Shown: positions 35,976 through 48,151 of the stretch, piece after piece
Layout: each line of letters opens with the position of its first letter
Position numbering within the stretch: position 1 is the stretch's first letter
Assembly (NCBI RefSeq): GCF_045679555.1
Contig: NC_092092.1
Coordinates: 23,364,969-23,428,968 of the forward strand
Direction of reading: 5' to 3'
Length of the DNA: 64,000 nt
From: Salvelinus alpinus
Taxonomy: Eukaryota > Chordata > Actinopteri > Salmoniformes > Salmonidae
Notes under the pieces: generated by a model
The model's database searches: none
What the model was told of the DNA's origin: nothing
What the model saw: the letters and a program-made list of their open reading frames with translations, nothing else
Position numbers and translations under genes: made by a program

Positions 35976-35977
35976 TA

Positions 35978-37224
35978 CAGTTGAAGTCGGAAGTTTACAT
36001 ACACTTATGTTGGAGTCATTAAAACTCGTTTTTAAACCACTGCACAAATTTCTTGTTAATAAACTATAGTTTTGGCAAGTCGGTTAGGACATCTACTTTG
36101 TGCATGAAACAAGTAATTTTTCCAACAATTGTTTACAGACAGATTATTTCACATAATTCACTGTATCACAATTCCAGTGGGTCAGAAGTTTACATACACT
36201 AAGTTGACGGTGCCTTTAAACAGCTTGGGAAATTCCAAAATGATGTCATGGCTTTAGAAGCTTCTGATAGGCTAATTAACATCATTTGAGTCAATTGGAG
36301 GTGTACATGTGGATGTATTTCAAGGCCTACCTTCAATCTCAGTGCCTCTGCTTGACATCATGGGGAAATCATCCAAGATCAGAAAAAAAATTGTAGACCT
36401 CCACAAGTCTGGTTCAAACACCTGAAGGTATCACGTTCATCTGTACAAACAATAGTACGCAAGTATAAACACCATGGGACCACACAGCCGTCATACCGCT
36501 CAGGAAGGAGACGCGTTCTGTCTCCTAGAGATGAACGTACTTTGGTGCGAAAAGTGCAAATCAATCCCAGGACAACAGCGAAGGACCTTGTGAAGATGCT
36601 GGAGGTGCACTTCACAAAATAGATGACATCATGATGAGGGAACATTATGTGGATATATTGAAGCAACATCTCAAGACATCAGTCAGGAAGTTAAAGCTTG
36701 GTCGCAAATGGGTCTTCCAAATGGACAATGATCCCAAGCATACTTCCAAAGTTGTGGCAAAATGGCTTAAGGACAACAAAGTCAAGGTATTGGAGTGGCC
36801 ATCACAAAGCCCTGACCTCAATCCTATAGAAAATGTGTGGGCAGAACTGAAAAAGCGTGTGTGAGCAAGGAGGCCTACAAACCTGACTCAGTTACACCAG
36901 CTCTGTCAGGAGGAATGGGCCAAAATCCACCCAATTTATTGTGGGAAGCTTGTGGAAGGCTACCTGAAACATTTGACCCAAGTTAAACAATTTCAAGGCA
37001 ATGCTACCAAATAATAACTTAGTGTATGTAAACTTCTGCACTGGGAATGTGATGAAATAAATCATTCTCTCTACTATTATTCTGACATTTCACATTCTTA
37101 AAATAAAGTGGTGATCCTAACTGACCTAAGACAGGGAATTTTTACGAGGATTAAATGTCAGGAATAGTGAAACTGAGTTTAAATGTATTTGGCTTAGGTG
37201 TATGTAAACTTCCGACTTCAACTG
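35978..37224 (+). mobile_element. Sleeping Beauty-type Tc1 element, both ends present, internally deleted
   Basis: 1,247 bp flanked by TA. Left end CAGTTGAAGTCGGAAGTTTA and right end TAAACTTCCGACTTCAACTG. All four direct-repeat sites of the IR/DR structure are present: outer left 35,981, inner left about 36,183, inner right about 37,022, outer right about 37,198. The transposase keeps the N-terminal DNA-binding domain and the C-terminal catalytic part (DNDPKHTSKVVAKWLKDN, NPIENVWAELKKRV at 36,631-36,864). The middle, including the first catalytic Asp, is deleted, so it makes no active enzyme but may be mobilisable in trans. Confidence 0.95.
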
Positions 37225-37226
37225 TA

Positions 37227-37605
37227 CGTGCTCGTATCCAATGATTGTACGTTGGCTAATAGGACCAATGATAAAGGCAGATTACCCACTCGCCGTCGGC
37301 TCCTTACAGGACACCAAGTCCTATGTCCCCGATATCTCTTTCTTCTACGAATGACGGGGATGAGCGCCTTGTCGGGTGTCTGAAGTAAATCCTTTCCTGT
37401 CCAACTCGTTAAAGATAAAATCTTCCAGTACGGGGTGAATAATCGCTGTCCTGATATCTAGAAACTGTTTTTGTTCATAACAGATGGTGGCAGAAGCATT
37501 ATGTCCAAAATAATTTTCAAATAACATGAAAAAATACAAGAGCACAATTGTTTCGGGGACTGTAAAATGGCAGCCTTCTCCGGCGCCATTAATTCCCTGC
37601 AAAGG
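37227..37605 (-). mobile_element. Rex1-like LINE 5' end (part 3 of split reverse copy)
   Basis: Continues the LINE after the Tc1 insertion; the minus-strand 5' end reads AATGGCGCCGGAGAAGGCTG. No endonuclease ORF is intact. With parts 1 and 2 this was once nearly full length. Confidence 0.7.
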
Positions 37606-38394
37606 TCAGAAGCAGACGACAAGGTGTATACAAATCTCTGCTGTTGAAAAGCAAATGCTAGGATGAAAAAAAGGGGAATTATTGTCCTAGATGTGAACTC
37701 ATGCCAATTACTGGTGAGTTAAGTGTAATTTTGAAATGTTGTGCATCAGCAGTCTTTCTCTTGTTATATCAGTCACTGACAGTCACTCAATTAGCCATGT
37801 CAGCTAACACATTTTAGATTGGTAAGTTAGTCTAGCCAGCTATCTAAACTTGAGTAATCATGGCCGAATACTGACTGGCCATGCAGGGCATGTGCCCAGG
37901 AGCCCTGAACTCCAGGGGGCCCCCATTAATTTTGTTGAGCATTCTCACTCATATCATGAACATGTCATAAGTCATGGCAAACTTTGTTATACAATTGCAA
38001 CATTTGCTCTCCCATAATGAGCTGTTCTCCCCTCAGCAGCCTCCACTGGATTTTAGTAGCACTTAAAATAAGGGCTGTGTTTTGTGTAGGCTTATCCTGG
38101 CGTAACGTTTTGATAACCATGTAAATCTCTCTAGGACAAGGTGACTAATTATAAATAACTACAAATGCCATGAGCATATAGACAAGGCAAATGTTAGCTA
38201 AATGTAGCAATGAATAAATTTGCAACATTTGCAACAACAATGGACAATTCTGTGAAACTGTCTTGTGCAAGTTTTAAATGGACAATACCTGTTAGCAAAG
38301 GTGTCAGCTAGAGATTACCTTTTGGAGCTTGCAGGGATTTGTATTTTGCATGATGTCTACTTAGATGCTAATTAGCATTTTCGATTCAGAGTAT
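37606..38394. other. Unassigned sequence
   Basis: No convincing ORF. A small piece CTCCCCTCAGCAGCCTCCAC at 38,027-38,047 equals the right arm of the MITE at 52,175-52,330, so a half copy of that MITE lies here. The rest is unidentified. Confidence 0.5.
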
Positions 38395-39635
38395 GTAGAG
38401 CTGAATAGATATATATATCTCTATCGTGGCTGGGTCGAGGATGTCATGGGTGGGGATCCAGGACAGTCCGTACCCCTCCCAATCCATCAGGTAGTGGATG
38501 CGACCACCCAGGCGCTTGGAGTCAAGGCGGGCTAGGACGGAATAAGCAGGTGCACCGCTGACGTCAAACGGAGGGGCTGCGCCACTGGAAGATGGAGAGG
38601 GCTCTACCTCACAGGCTTGAGAAGGGACACACGGAAGGATGAGATCCGGTAATGGCGGTGCAAATGGAGACGGTAGGTGACAGGATTGATACTGTGTGTT
38701 ATTTTGAAGGGACCAATGAGCAGGGGTCATGAAGCAGGATGTCCCGTGTAGAGAGCCACACACGTTGCCCAGGGTGGAAGAGTGGAGTAGATCGGTGACG
38801 CCGGTCAGCGAACTGTTTCTGGGAGAGGGAAGCTCGAAGTAGGTGCCCGATTTGCGGTCTCCCAAACCTGTTCGCTCCATCGAAACCACTCATCGATGGC
38901 AGGCACAGTTCTGTGCTCTGTCTCCCATGGGAACACAGGGGGTTGGTATCGGAGGACACACTGAAAAGGAGTTCTATGGAGTGAGGAATGCACCAGGGAG
39001 TTCTGTGTGTATTCGGCCCAGGCTAGATAGCAACTCCACTCGTGTGGTTGGTGGGTGCAGTGTTGGCGAAGGTACTTCCCCATTTCCTGATTCAGGCGTT
39101 CCGTCTGCCCGTTTGTTTGGGGATGGTATCCGGAGGATAGGCTGATGGAGACCCCCAGTCGGTCGCAGAAGGCTCGCCACACCCTGGAGACGAACTGGGG
39201 TCTACGAAACGATGTCTTCCGGGATCCCATACAGACGAAACACCTGTTGGAACATGCACTCGGCCATTTCTATGGCATTAGGTAGATGTGGAAGGGGGAT
39301 GAGTTGGCACATCTTGGAGAACCGGTCCACTACAACTAAAATAGTGAAGCCCGAAGAGTCTGGCAGATCACTGAGGAAATCCATGGCAATGTGGGACCAT
39401 GGTCTGTGTGGTGTAGGTAAAGGCTCGAACTTACCGGTAGGTAGTTGGCGAGGGCTCTTTGCCCATGCACAGACGGGACAGGAAAGAACGTAATCTCGGA
39501 CGAATGCTGTTAGGGATGACCACCAGAACTTGCATGTCAGTAGTGCCGTGGTCCGGGTGATCCCGGGATGGCCAGATGCATACATGAAAGCGCGCTACGG
39601 CCTCTGAGACAAACATGCAAAAGGACTATAGGAGG
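38395..39635 (-). mobile_element. Ty3/Gypsy (chromovirus-type) fossil
   Basis: Old, broken reverse copy of the 3' part of pol. Parts recognised, right to left, are the integrase zinc-binding module, integrase core, C-terminal integrase region and chromodomain. LTRs, gag, protease and most of RT are not seen. It is bounded on the right by a Rex1-like LINE. Confidence 0.9.
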
Positions 39636-40935
39636 AAGGTGGAATCCTATTAACTGATTACAAAGGGAAACCAAGCCGTGAGATGCCCAGTGATGCAGAA
39701 CTCCCAAACGAGCCAAATGCATTTTATGCTCACTTCAAGGAATACAACATTGAGTCTTGCGTGAAAGCCCATTTGTTCCAATCTCAAAGCATGCATAGAC
39801 CAGCTGACAAGTGTTTTCACTGACATTTTCAATCTCTTCTTGTCCCAGTCTGCAATCCCAACATGTTTCTTGCTGACCACCATTGTTCCTCTTCACTAGA
39901 ACTCCCAAGGTAACCTAAATAAATAACAATCGCCCTGTAGAACACACATCTGTATTTATGAAGTGCTTTGAAAGAATGGTCATGACACACAATCATCCCA
40001 GACACCCTGGACCCACTCGAATTCGTATTCCGCCCCAACAGATCCACAGATGACACAATCTAAATTGCACTTCACACTGCTCTGCGTTAAAAACACCATA
40101 GTCCCCAATGCAACTGGATCCTGGTCTTCCTGACGGGCCGGCCGGCCCCAGGTGGTGAGGATAGGCAACAACACCTACGCCACGCTGACCCTCAACTCGG
40201 AGCCCCACGGGTGTGTGCTTAGCCCCCTCCTGTACTCCCTGCTCACCCACGACTGCGTGGCTACGCACGACTACAACACTATCAAGTTTGCTGACGACGA
40301 CACAACGGTGGTAGGCCTGATCACAGATGGTGACGAGACAGCCTTCAAGGAGGTCAGAGAATTAGCCAGGACAACAACCTCTACCTCAACGTCAGTAAGA
40401 TCAAGGAGCTGATCGTGGACTACAGGAGAAAGAGGGGAGAGCACGCCCCCATCCACAATGACAAAGCTGTAGTGGAGCAGGTCGAGAGCTTCAAGTTCTT
40501 TGGCGTCCACATCATTAAGGACTTAATATGGTCCACACTCACCTGCACAGTCGTGAATAGGGCACGACATCGCCTCTTCCCCCTCAGGATACTGAAAAGA
40601 TTTAGCATCCTCAAAAAGTTCTACAGCTGCACCACCGAGAGCATCTTGACTGGCTGCATCGCTGCTTGGTATGGCAAATGCACCGCCCTCGATGGCAAAG
40701 CGCTACAGAGGGTGGTGCGGACAGCCCAGTACATCACTGAGGCCGAACTCCCCACCATCCAGGACCTCTATATCAGGTGGTGTCAGAGGAAGGCCCGAAA
40801 AATTGCCCAAGACTACTGCCACCCAAGCCATAGACTGTTCACTCTGCTACTGTCCGGTAAACAGTACTGGAGCATCGGCTCTTGGACCAACATGCTCCGA
40901 GACAGCTTCCACCCCCAAGCCATAAGACTGCTAAA
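39636..40935 (+). mobile_element. Rex1-like LINE, RT region (left part, split by SINE)
   Basis: Begins with the pre-RT linker (TDYKGKPSREMPSDAELPNE in a broken frame). Later pieces are [20 protein letters not shown] and KFFGVHIIKDLIWSTLTCTV, then GCIAAWYGKCTALDGKALQR and HPSHRLFTLLLSGKQYW. Several frame breaks. The 3' end follows the SINE at 41,234. Confidence 0.9.
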
Positions 40936-41233
40936 AAACCATAAGCCTAGAGGGGCGGCAGGTTTCATTTAATAGAGTTGTACCAGTAACCGAAAGGTCA
41001 ATGGTTCGAATTCCCAAGCCGGAAAGGTGGAAAAATTAGCTGTTCTGCCCTTGAGCAAAGGTAGTTAACCCCCAACAACAACTGCTCCCCGGGAGCTGAT
41101 GACGTGGACGTCGATTAAGCAAGCCCCCAGCACCAGTCTGATTCAGAGGGGTTGGGTTAAATGCGAAAGACCAGTTTCGGTTTAATGCATTATTGTGCAG
41201 CTGACTAGATATCCCCTTTCCCTTTCCTTTCTC
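40936..41233 (+). mobile_element. HpaI-family SINE in LINE 3' region
   Basis: The tRNA-derived head is degraded (CCAGTAACCGAAAGGTCAAT, GGTTCGAATTCC as B box). The HpaI body follows (CTCCCCGGGAGCTGATGACG, GATTCAGAGGGGTTGGGTTA) with the tail CTGACTAGATATCCCCTTTC. A 13-bp repeat TAAGACTGCTAAA occurs at 40,923-40,935 and 41,234-41,246, interpreted as the target-site duplication. Confidence 0.9.
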
Positions 41234-41600
41234 TAAGACTGCTAAATAGTCCGGGTAACCATTTAATTAACTATCTGCACTGACTCGCAAAACTACAGTA
41301 TATACTGTAAACACACTACATACGTACACAAAGCATACCGACACAACACATACATCATATGCTGCTGCAACTGTTCCTTATTTTACTTTTATTATAATTT
41401 ATCCTGATGCCTAGCCACTTTACCCTGCTTTCATGTACATGTCCACCTCAATTACCTTGTACCCCTGCACATTGATCTTATACTGGTAGTCCCTGTAGAA
41501 CTCCATTCTTGTGTATTTTATTCCATGTGTTACTAATTTATTTGTATTATTATTATCTGCATCATTGGGAAAGGCTCGTATGTGATTACAACTGTGAGTC
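41234..41600 (+). mobile_element. Rex1-like LINE 3' end (right part)
   Basis: Resumes with TAAATAGTCCGGGTAACCAT and continues through CATGTCCACCTCAATTACCT and GTACCCCTGCACATTGATCT to a TTATTATTATCTGCATCATT-like tail near 41,565. Confidence 0.85.
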
Positions 41601-42525
41601 TTGAAAGAGCTTTCCACACCTGGATTGTGCAAAATTTGCCCATTTTATTATTTTCAAAATTCATCAAGCCCTGTCAAATTGGTTGTTAAATTCTAGACAA
41701 CCATTTTCAGGTCTTGCCATAGATTTTCAAGTAGATTTAAGTCAACACTGTAACTTGACCACTAAACAACATTCACTGTCTTCTTGGTTATCAACTCCAG
41801 TGTAGATTTGGCCTTCTTTTTTAGGTTATTGTCCTGCTGAAAGGTGAATTAATCTCCCAGTATCTGGTGAAAACAGACTGAACCAGGTTTTCCTCTGATT
41901 TTGCCTGTGCTTAGCACCATTAGTTTCTTTCTTTTTTATCCTGTAAAACTCCCCAGTCCTAAACGATTACAAGCATGACCATAACATGATGCAGCCATCA
42001 CTATGCTTGAAAATATGGAGAGTGGTATTCAGTAATGTGTTATGTTTTTGGCAAATCCAACACAACACTTTGTATTCAGGACAAAAAGTGAATTGATTTG
42101 CCACATTTCTTGCAGTATTACTTTAGCCTTGTTGCAAATCGGATGCATGTTTTGGAATATTTGTATTCTGTACAATCTTTCTTATTTTCACTCTGTCAAT
42201 TAGGTTAGTATTGTGGAGAAACTACAATGTTGTTGATCCATCCTCAGTCTTATCCTATCACAGCCATTAAACTAACTGTTTTAAAGTTACCATTGGCCCG
42301 ATGGTGAAATCCTTGAGCAGTTTCTTTCCTCTCCGGCAACTGAGTTGGGAAGGACACCTGTATCTTTGTAATGACTGGCTGTATTGCTACAACATCCAAA
42401 GTGTAATTAATAACTTCACCATGCTCAAAGGGATATTCAATGTCTGCTTTTTTTAAATACTTTTTTATACCCATCTACCCAATAGGTGCCCTTCTTTGCA
42501 AGGCATTGCAAAACCTCCCTGGTCG
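41601..42525 (-). mobile_element. Tc1-derived element fragment, same family as 59,226-60,718
   Basis: Shares long blocks with the complete copy in PHF10 intron 1: GGTTATTGTCCTGCTGAAAG, AACATGATGCAGCCATCACT, TGGAGAAACTACAATGTTGT. The sequence is reverse-complement Tc1-type transposase relic (HIFKHGDGCIML-like). Both terminal repeats are missing. Confidence 0.82.
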
Positions 42526-43590
42526 TGAAGGAGGAAGATGGGAGGGAGAAAGAGACAGATAGATAGGATCTGGCTAAAAATACTTGAATCAGTTATAGAA
42601 CCCATTGCCCTTTATGGTTGTGAGATCTGGGGTCCGCTCACCAACCAAGAATTCACAAAATGGAGACTGTACACAAAGGATATTTTTGCAGAATTCTGCA
42701 TGTAATGTAAAACACCAAATAATACATGCAGAGCAGAATTAAGCAGATACCCGCTAATGATCAAAATCCAGAAAAGAGCCATTCAATTCTACAACCACCT
42801 AAAAGGAAGCAATTCCCAAACCTTCCGTAACCAAAGTCATCACCTACAGAGAGATGAACCTGGAGAAGAGTCCCCTAAGCAAGCTGGTCCTGGGGCTCTG
42901 TTCACAAACAGAACAGCAACACAATTAGGCCCAACCAAATCATGATTACACAAAAAGTTAATTACTTGACACATTGGAAATAATTAACAAAAAAACTGGG
43001 CAAATTAGAATGCTATTTGGCCCTATACAGAGAGTATAAATACCTGACCACTGTGACTGACCACAAATTAAGGAAAGCTCTGACTATGTACAGACTCAGT
43101 GAGCATAGAGGCCGCCGTAGGCAGACATGGCTCTCAAGAGAAGAAAAAATGAGATGGAAACTGAGCTGCACTTGCTAACCTGCCAAATGTAAGACCATAT
43201 TAGAGACCCAAATTTCCCTCAGATTACACAGACCCACAAAGAATTTGAAAACAAATCCAATTTTGATAAACTCTTATATATTGGGTGAAATACCAGTATG
43301 CCATCACAGCAGCAAGATTTGTGACCTGTTGCCACAAGAAAAGGGCAACCAGTGAAGAACAAACACCATTTTAAATATTTATGTTTATTTATTTTCCCTT
43401 TTTCACTGTAACTATTTGCACAATGTTACAACATGGTGTATAGCCATAATATGACATTTGAAATGTTCCTTTGGAACTTTTGTGAGTGTAATGTTTACTG
43501 TTTTTCACTTTTGTTTATCTATTTCACTTGCTTTGGCAATGTAAACATTTGTTTCCCGTGCCAACAAAGCCCTTTGAAATGAATTGAGAG
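42526..43590 (+). mobile_element. LINE ORF2 C-terminal remnant and 3' UTR
   Basis: Broken frames read ILESVIEPIALYGCEIWGPL, NTCRAELSRYPLMIKIQKRA and RLSEHRGRRRQTWLSREEKM. An ESELHLLTCQM-like block follows near 43,160-43,190 and FEN..NFDKLLYI near 43,245. I recognise this as the end of a fish LINE ORF2, but the clade is uncertain. The 3' end is near GCCCTTTGAAATGAATTGAG. Confidence 0.72.
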
Positions 43591-44920
43591 GGTGGGAGAG
43601 AGAGAGGAGGGAGATAAGCAGAGGTGGGATAATGTAAATCCCTTACAAAAAATGTGCCATGGTAGTACAATGAAAAAATGCCATGGTATTTTTCTGCCAT
43701 GGTAGTGACAAAAAAATTACTTTTTCATTGTACTTGCTACCATGCTACTAAAATCAACCATGGTAGTACAATGTAAAAAAAAAAAACTAGCAGCATGTAG
43801 TGAAAGCATGGTATTCGTTTACAATGTATTATGATGGTCTGTGTCCCACCATTTTTCGGGTAAAGAGACCAAAAATGTAGTAATTTATGGTACTCGCATG
43901 ATGCAACATTGACTACTCGCTCTGCAACAGTACCCTCTTAAACCCTTTTAGCTCATAGTGAAAAACCACAACACACATGGTCTAGTAGGGTAGTCTACTC
44001 TCTTCAACCTTGGTACCTGGATTGGGCATGGTGAGAAGAATTAAGAAAACTTGAAAATGAAAAAAGTTTCTGGTGCTTCTCTCTTCAATACAGTTTTCAG
44101 TTGTCTCTCAATCAACTGACTTGGCTACACTTATAATTCTAAATAGCAACATACTAAAACATTTGTAAAAATGTATTAATTATCATATCTCATAAAAAAA
44201 TGCTTTTAAAAGACTATGAAAGGCTAGCTTGACTAGAGCTAACTTTAGCCAATGTTCGCAAACGGACTTTTAACAATAAAAAATCGAAACCTTACAAAAT
44301 TATAAAATATCATTACACTCTGCGTAACTTGGTGTTTCATATCCTATGCTTAATAACTCTTGCTCACCGTGATTATAACGTTTAAAATATTTTGTTTATC
44401 TAGTGCTTCTCTCTTCAGTTTTCTGTTGGCTTGGCTCTCTCATTCTCTGACTACTAGGCAGGCTAGCTCGTGAAGCTGTAGAGTGCGAGCGGCTCCCACT
44501 GCGTGCTGAGACGAGCACAACACCCCTTGACGATAAATACTGTAAATGATTAGGATACCCCATATAATCTCACATACTCTCACATTTCAGGTTGGCAACA
44601 CAGGGAACCAAAACATGAGCAAAAAATTGTACTATTAATACAGAAAGTTTTACCCCTTTTTCACAGCAACTATTTCCTTTTTCTTTGATACAAACTATGA
44701 CCAACAATCGTAGCCTGCCTCTGACTTTATCAAAAAATATACCCAAACTGGTATATAAATTAATCAATATAATACCAACCAACCTCTTTTGACGTTGGGG
44801 GGTTTATTGATTTAATGCAATATACTGCCATTGTACTATGGTAATGAACAATTAATAAAGATGGTACTATATGATATTTTTTGGTACCATTTATCATAAT
44901 TGTGTGTTACCATGGTAGAA
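43591..44920. other. Unclassified segment bounded by CCATGGTAG repeats
   Basis: The left end has several CCATGGTAGTACAATG-like words in both orientations (43,658-43,770). The right end has ATTGTACTATGGTAAT (44,827) and GTTACCATGGTAG (44,906-44,918). The interior contains no ORF above 70 codons. It may be a non-autonomous element; the next Tc1-like element starts immediately after. Confidence 0.45.
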
Positions 44921-46395
44921 TATAAACTCAGCAAAAAAAGAAACGCCCCTTTTTCAGGACCCTGTCTTTCAAAGATAATTTGTAAAAATCCAAATAACTT
45001 CACAGATCTTCATTGTAAAGGGTTTAAACACTGGTTCCCATGCTTGTTCAATTAACCATAAACAATTAATGAACATGCACCTGTGGAACGGTTGTTAAGA
45101 CACTAACAGCTTACAGACGGTAGGCAATTAAGGTCAGTTACAGTTATAAAAACTTAGGACACTAAAAGGGCCTTTCTACTGACTCTGGAAAAACATCAAA
45201 AGCAAGATGCCCAGGGTCCCTGCGTGAACGTGCCTAAGGCATGAGGATCGCAGATGTGGCCAGGGCAATAAATTGCAATGTCCGCACTGTGAGACGTCTA
45301 AAACAGGGAGACAGGATGGACAGCTGATCGTCCTCGCAGTGGCAGACCACGTGTAACAACACGCACAGGATCGGTACATCCAAACATCACACCTGCGGGA
45401 CAGGTACAGGATGGCAACAACAACTGCCCGAGTTACACCAGGAACGCACAATCCCTCCATCAGTGCTCAGACTGTCCACAATAGGCTGAGAGAGGCTGGA
45501 CTGAGGGCTTGTAGTTGTTGTAAGGCAGGTCCTCACCAGACATCACCGGCAACAACGTTGCCTATGGGCACAAACCCACCGTCGCTGGACCAGACATGAC
45601 TGTCAAAAAGTGCTCTTCACTGACGAGTCGCGGTTTTGTCTCACCAGGGGTGATGGTCGGATTCGCGTATACCGTCGAAGGAATGAGCGTTACACCGAGG
45701 CATGTACTCTGGAGCGGGATCGATTTGGAGGTGGAGGGTCCGTCATGGTCTGGGGCGGTGTGTCACAGCATCATCGGACTGAGCTTGTTGTCATTGCAGG
45801 CAATCTCAACCCTGTGCATTACAGGGAAGACATCCTCCTCCCTCATGTGGTACCCTTCCTGCAGGCTCATCCTGACATGACCCTCCAGCATGACAATGCC
45901 ACCAGCCATACTGCTCATTCTGTGCATGATTTCCTGCAAGACAGGAATGTCAGTGTTCTGCCATGGCCAGCGAAGAGCCCGGATCTCAATCCCATTGAGC
46001 ACGTCTGGGACCTGTTGGATCGGAGGATGAGGGCTAGGGCCAGGGCCATTCCCCAAAGAAATGTGCGGGAACTTGCAGGTGCCTTGGTGGAAGAGTGGGG
46101 TAACATCTTACAGCAAGAACTGGCAAATCTGGTGCAGTCCATGAGGAGGAGATGCACTGCAGTACTTAATGCAGCTGGTGGCCCCGCCAGATTCTGACTG
46201 TTACTTTTGATTTTGATCCCCCTTTGTTCAGGGACACATTATTCCATTTCTGTTAGTCACATGTCTGTGGAACTTGTTCAGTTTATTTCTCAGTTGTTGA
46301 ATCTTATGTTCATACAAATATTTACACATGTTAAGTTTGCTGAAAATAAACACAGTTGACAGTGAGAGAACGTTTCTTTTTTTGCTGAGTTTATA
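44921..46395 (+). mobile_element. Tc1-like element, complete, transposase 5' part broken
   Basis: Perfect inverted ends: CTCAGCAAAAAAAGAAACG on the left, CGTTTCTTTTTTTGCTGAG on the right, flanked by TATAAA/TTTATA. The catalytic half is one ORF, 45,610-46,197 (195 codons). The DDE triad is visible: FTDES, HDNATSHTA and NPIEHVWD with DD34E-type spacing. The DNA-binding half (45,200-45,600) is broken in frame, with small deletions, so this copy is inactive. It is the best preserved transposase in the window. Confidence 0.95.
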
Positions 46396-46633
46396 ATGCT
46401 ACTGGTAGCTCGCGATTGACCTTTTGGAGACCCAAAGTCTAGGGTGTCTGGGGTGATAGAGGTGTGCGCCATAACCAGCCTTTCAAAGCACTTGATCATT
46501 ACAGATGCTAGAAACAAGCATTTCGCTGCACCTGCTTTAACATCAATGTATCTATTTACGAGATCAAAACATTTATTTTGGATTTGATTGGTTTGGTTTC
46601 AAAAATGTATTTACAAATGTATCCCCATCCATG
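46396..46633 (-). mobile_element. Short Rex1-like LINE fragments
   Basis: The minus strand encodes [20 protein letters not shown] (46,500-46,430). Next to it lies the 3'-tail motif GCTAGAAACAAGCATTTCGC in plus orientation, so two small pieces are juxtaposed. Confidence 0.7.
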
Positions 46634-46635
46634 TA

Positions 46636-48151
46636 CAGTCGTGGCCAAAAGTTTTGAGAATGACACAAATATAAATTTTCACAAAGTCTGCTGCCTCAGT
46701 TTGTATAATGGCAATTTGCATATACTCCAGAATGTTATGAAGAGTGATCAGATGAATTGCAATTAATTGCAAAGTCCCTCTTTGCCATGCAAATGAACTG
46801 AATCCCCCAAAAACTTTTCCACTGCATTTCAGCCCTGCCACAAAAGGACCAGTTGACATGTCAGTGATTCTCTCGTTAACACAGGTGTGAGTGTTGATGA
46901 GGACAAGGCTGGAGATCACTCTGTCATGCTGATTGAGTTTGAATAACAGACTGGAAGCTTCAAAAGGAGGGTGGAATCATGCTTGGAATCATTGTTCTTC
47001 CTCTGTCAACCATGGTTACCTGCAAGGAAACACGTGCCGTCATCATTGCTTTGCACAAAAAGGGCTTCACAGGCAAGGATATTGCTGCCAGTAAGATTGC
47101 ACCTAAATAAACCATTTATCACATCATCAAGAACTTAAAGGAGAGCGGTTCAATTGTTGTGAAGAAGGCTTCAGGGTGCCCAAGAATGTCCAGCAAGCGC
47201 CAGGACCGTCTCCTAAAGTTGATTCAGCTGCGGGATCGGGGCACCACCAGTACAGAGCTTGCTCAGGAATGGCAGCAGGCAGGTGTGAGTGCATCTGCAC
47301 GCACAGTGAGGCGAAGGTTTTTGGAGGATGGCCTGGTGTCAGGAAGGGCAGCAAAGAAGCCACTTCTCTCCAGGAAAAACATCAGGGACAGACTGATATT
47401 CTGCAAAAGGTACAGGGATTGGACTGCTGAGGACTGGGGTAAAGTCATTTTCTCTGATGAATCCCCTTTCCGATTGTTTGGGACATCAAGAAAAAAGCTT
47501 GTCCGGAGAAGACAAGGTGAGCACTACCATCAGTCCTGTGTCATGCCAACAGTAAAGCATCCTGAGACCATTCATGTGTGGGGTTGCTCCTCAGCCAAGG
47601 GAGTGTGCTTACTCACAATTTTGCCCAAGAACACAGCCATGAATAAAGAATGGTACCAACACATCCTCTGAGAGCAACTTCTCCCAACTACCCAGGAACA
47701 GTTTGGTGATAAACAATGCCTTTTTCCAGCATGTGGCTCGGGGAACAAAACATTGATATTTTGGGTCCATGGCCAGGAAACTCCCCAGACCTTAATCCCA
47801 TTGAGAAGAGAGGCGGGTGGACAAACAAAAACCCACAAATTCTGACAAACAACAAGCATTGATTATGCAAGAATGGGCTGCCATCAGTCAGGATGTGGCC
47901 CAGAAGTTAATTGACAGCATGCCAGAGCGGATTGCAGAGGTCTTGAAAAAGAAGGGTCAACACTGCCAATATTGACTCTTTGCATCAACTTCATGTAATT
48001 GTCAATAAAAGCCTTTGACACTTATGAAATGCTTGTAATTATACTTCAGTATTCCATAGTAACATCTGACAAAAATATCTAAAGACACGGAAGCAGCAAA
48101 CTTTGTGGAAATTAATATTTGTGTCATTCTCAAAACTTTTGGCCACGACTG
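46636..48151 (+). mobile_element. Tc1-like element, third family, complete ends
   Basis: 1,516 bp between TA dinucleotides. Left end CAGTCGTGGCCAAAAGTTTT and right end AAAACTTTTGGCCACGACTG are perfect inverses. The transposase ORF at 47,159-47,671 reads GTTSTELAQEWQQAGVSASA, TVRRRFLEDGL and VIFSDESPFRLF (first catalytic Asp). A stop follows after KEWYQHIL; later parts (SPDLNPIEK) are in other frames with a deletion after the catalytic Glu. Inactive. Confidence 0.93.

Noticed and set aside
37345-37602. Minus-strand ORF of 85 codons as a possible small gene
   Set aside because: It lies in the 5' end of a reversed Rex1-like LINE and has no conserved motif.
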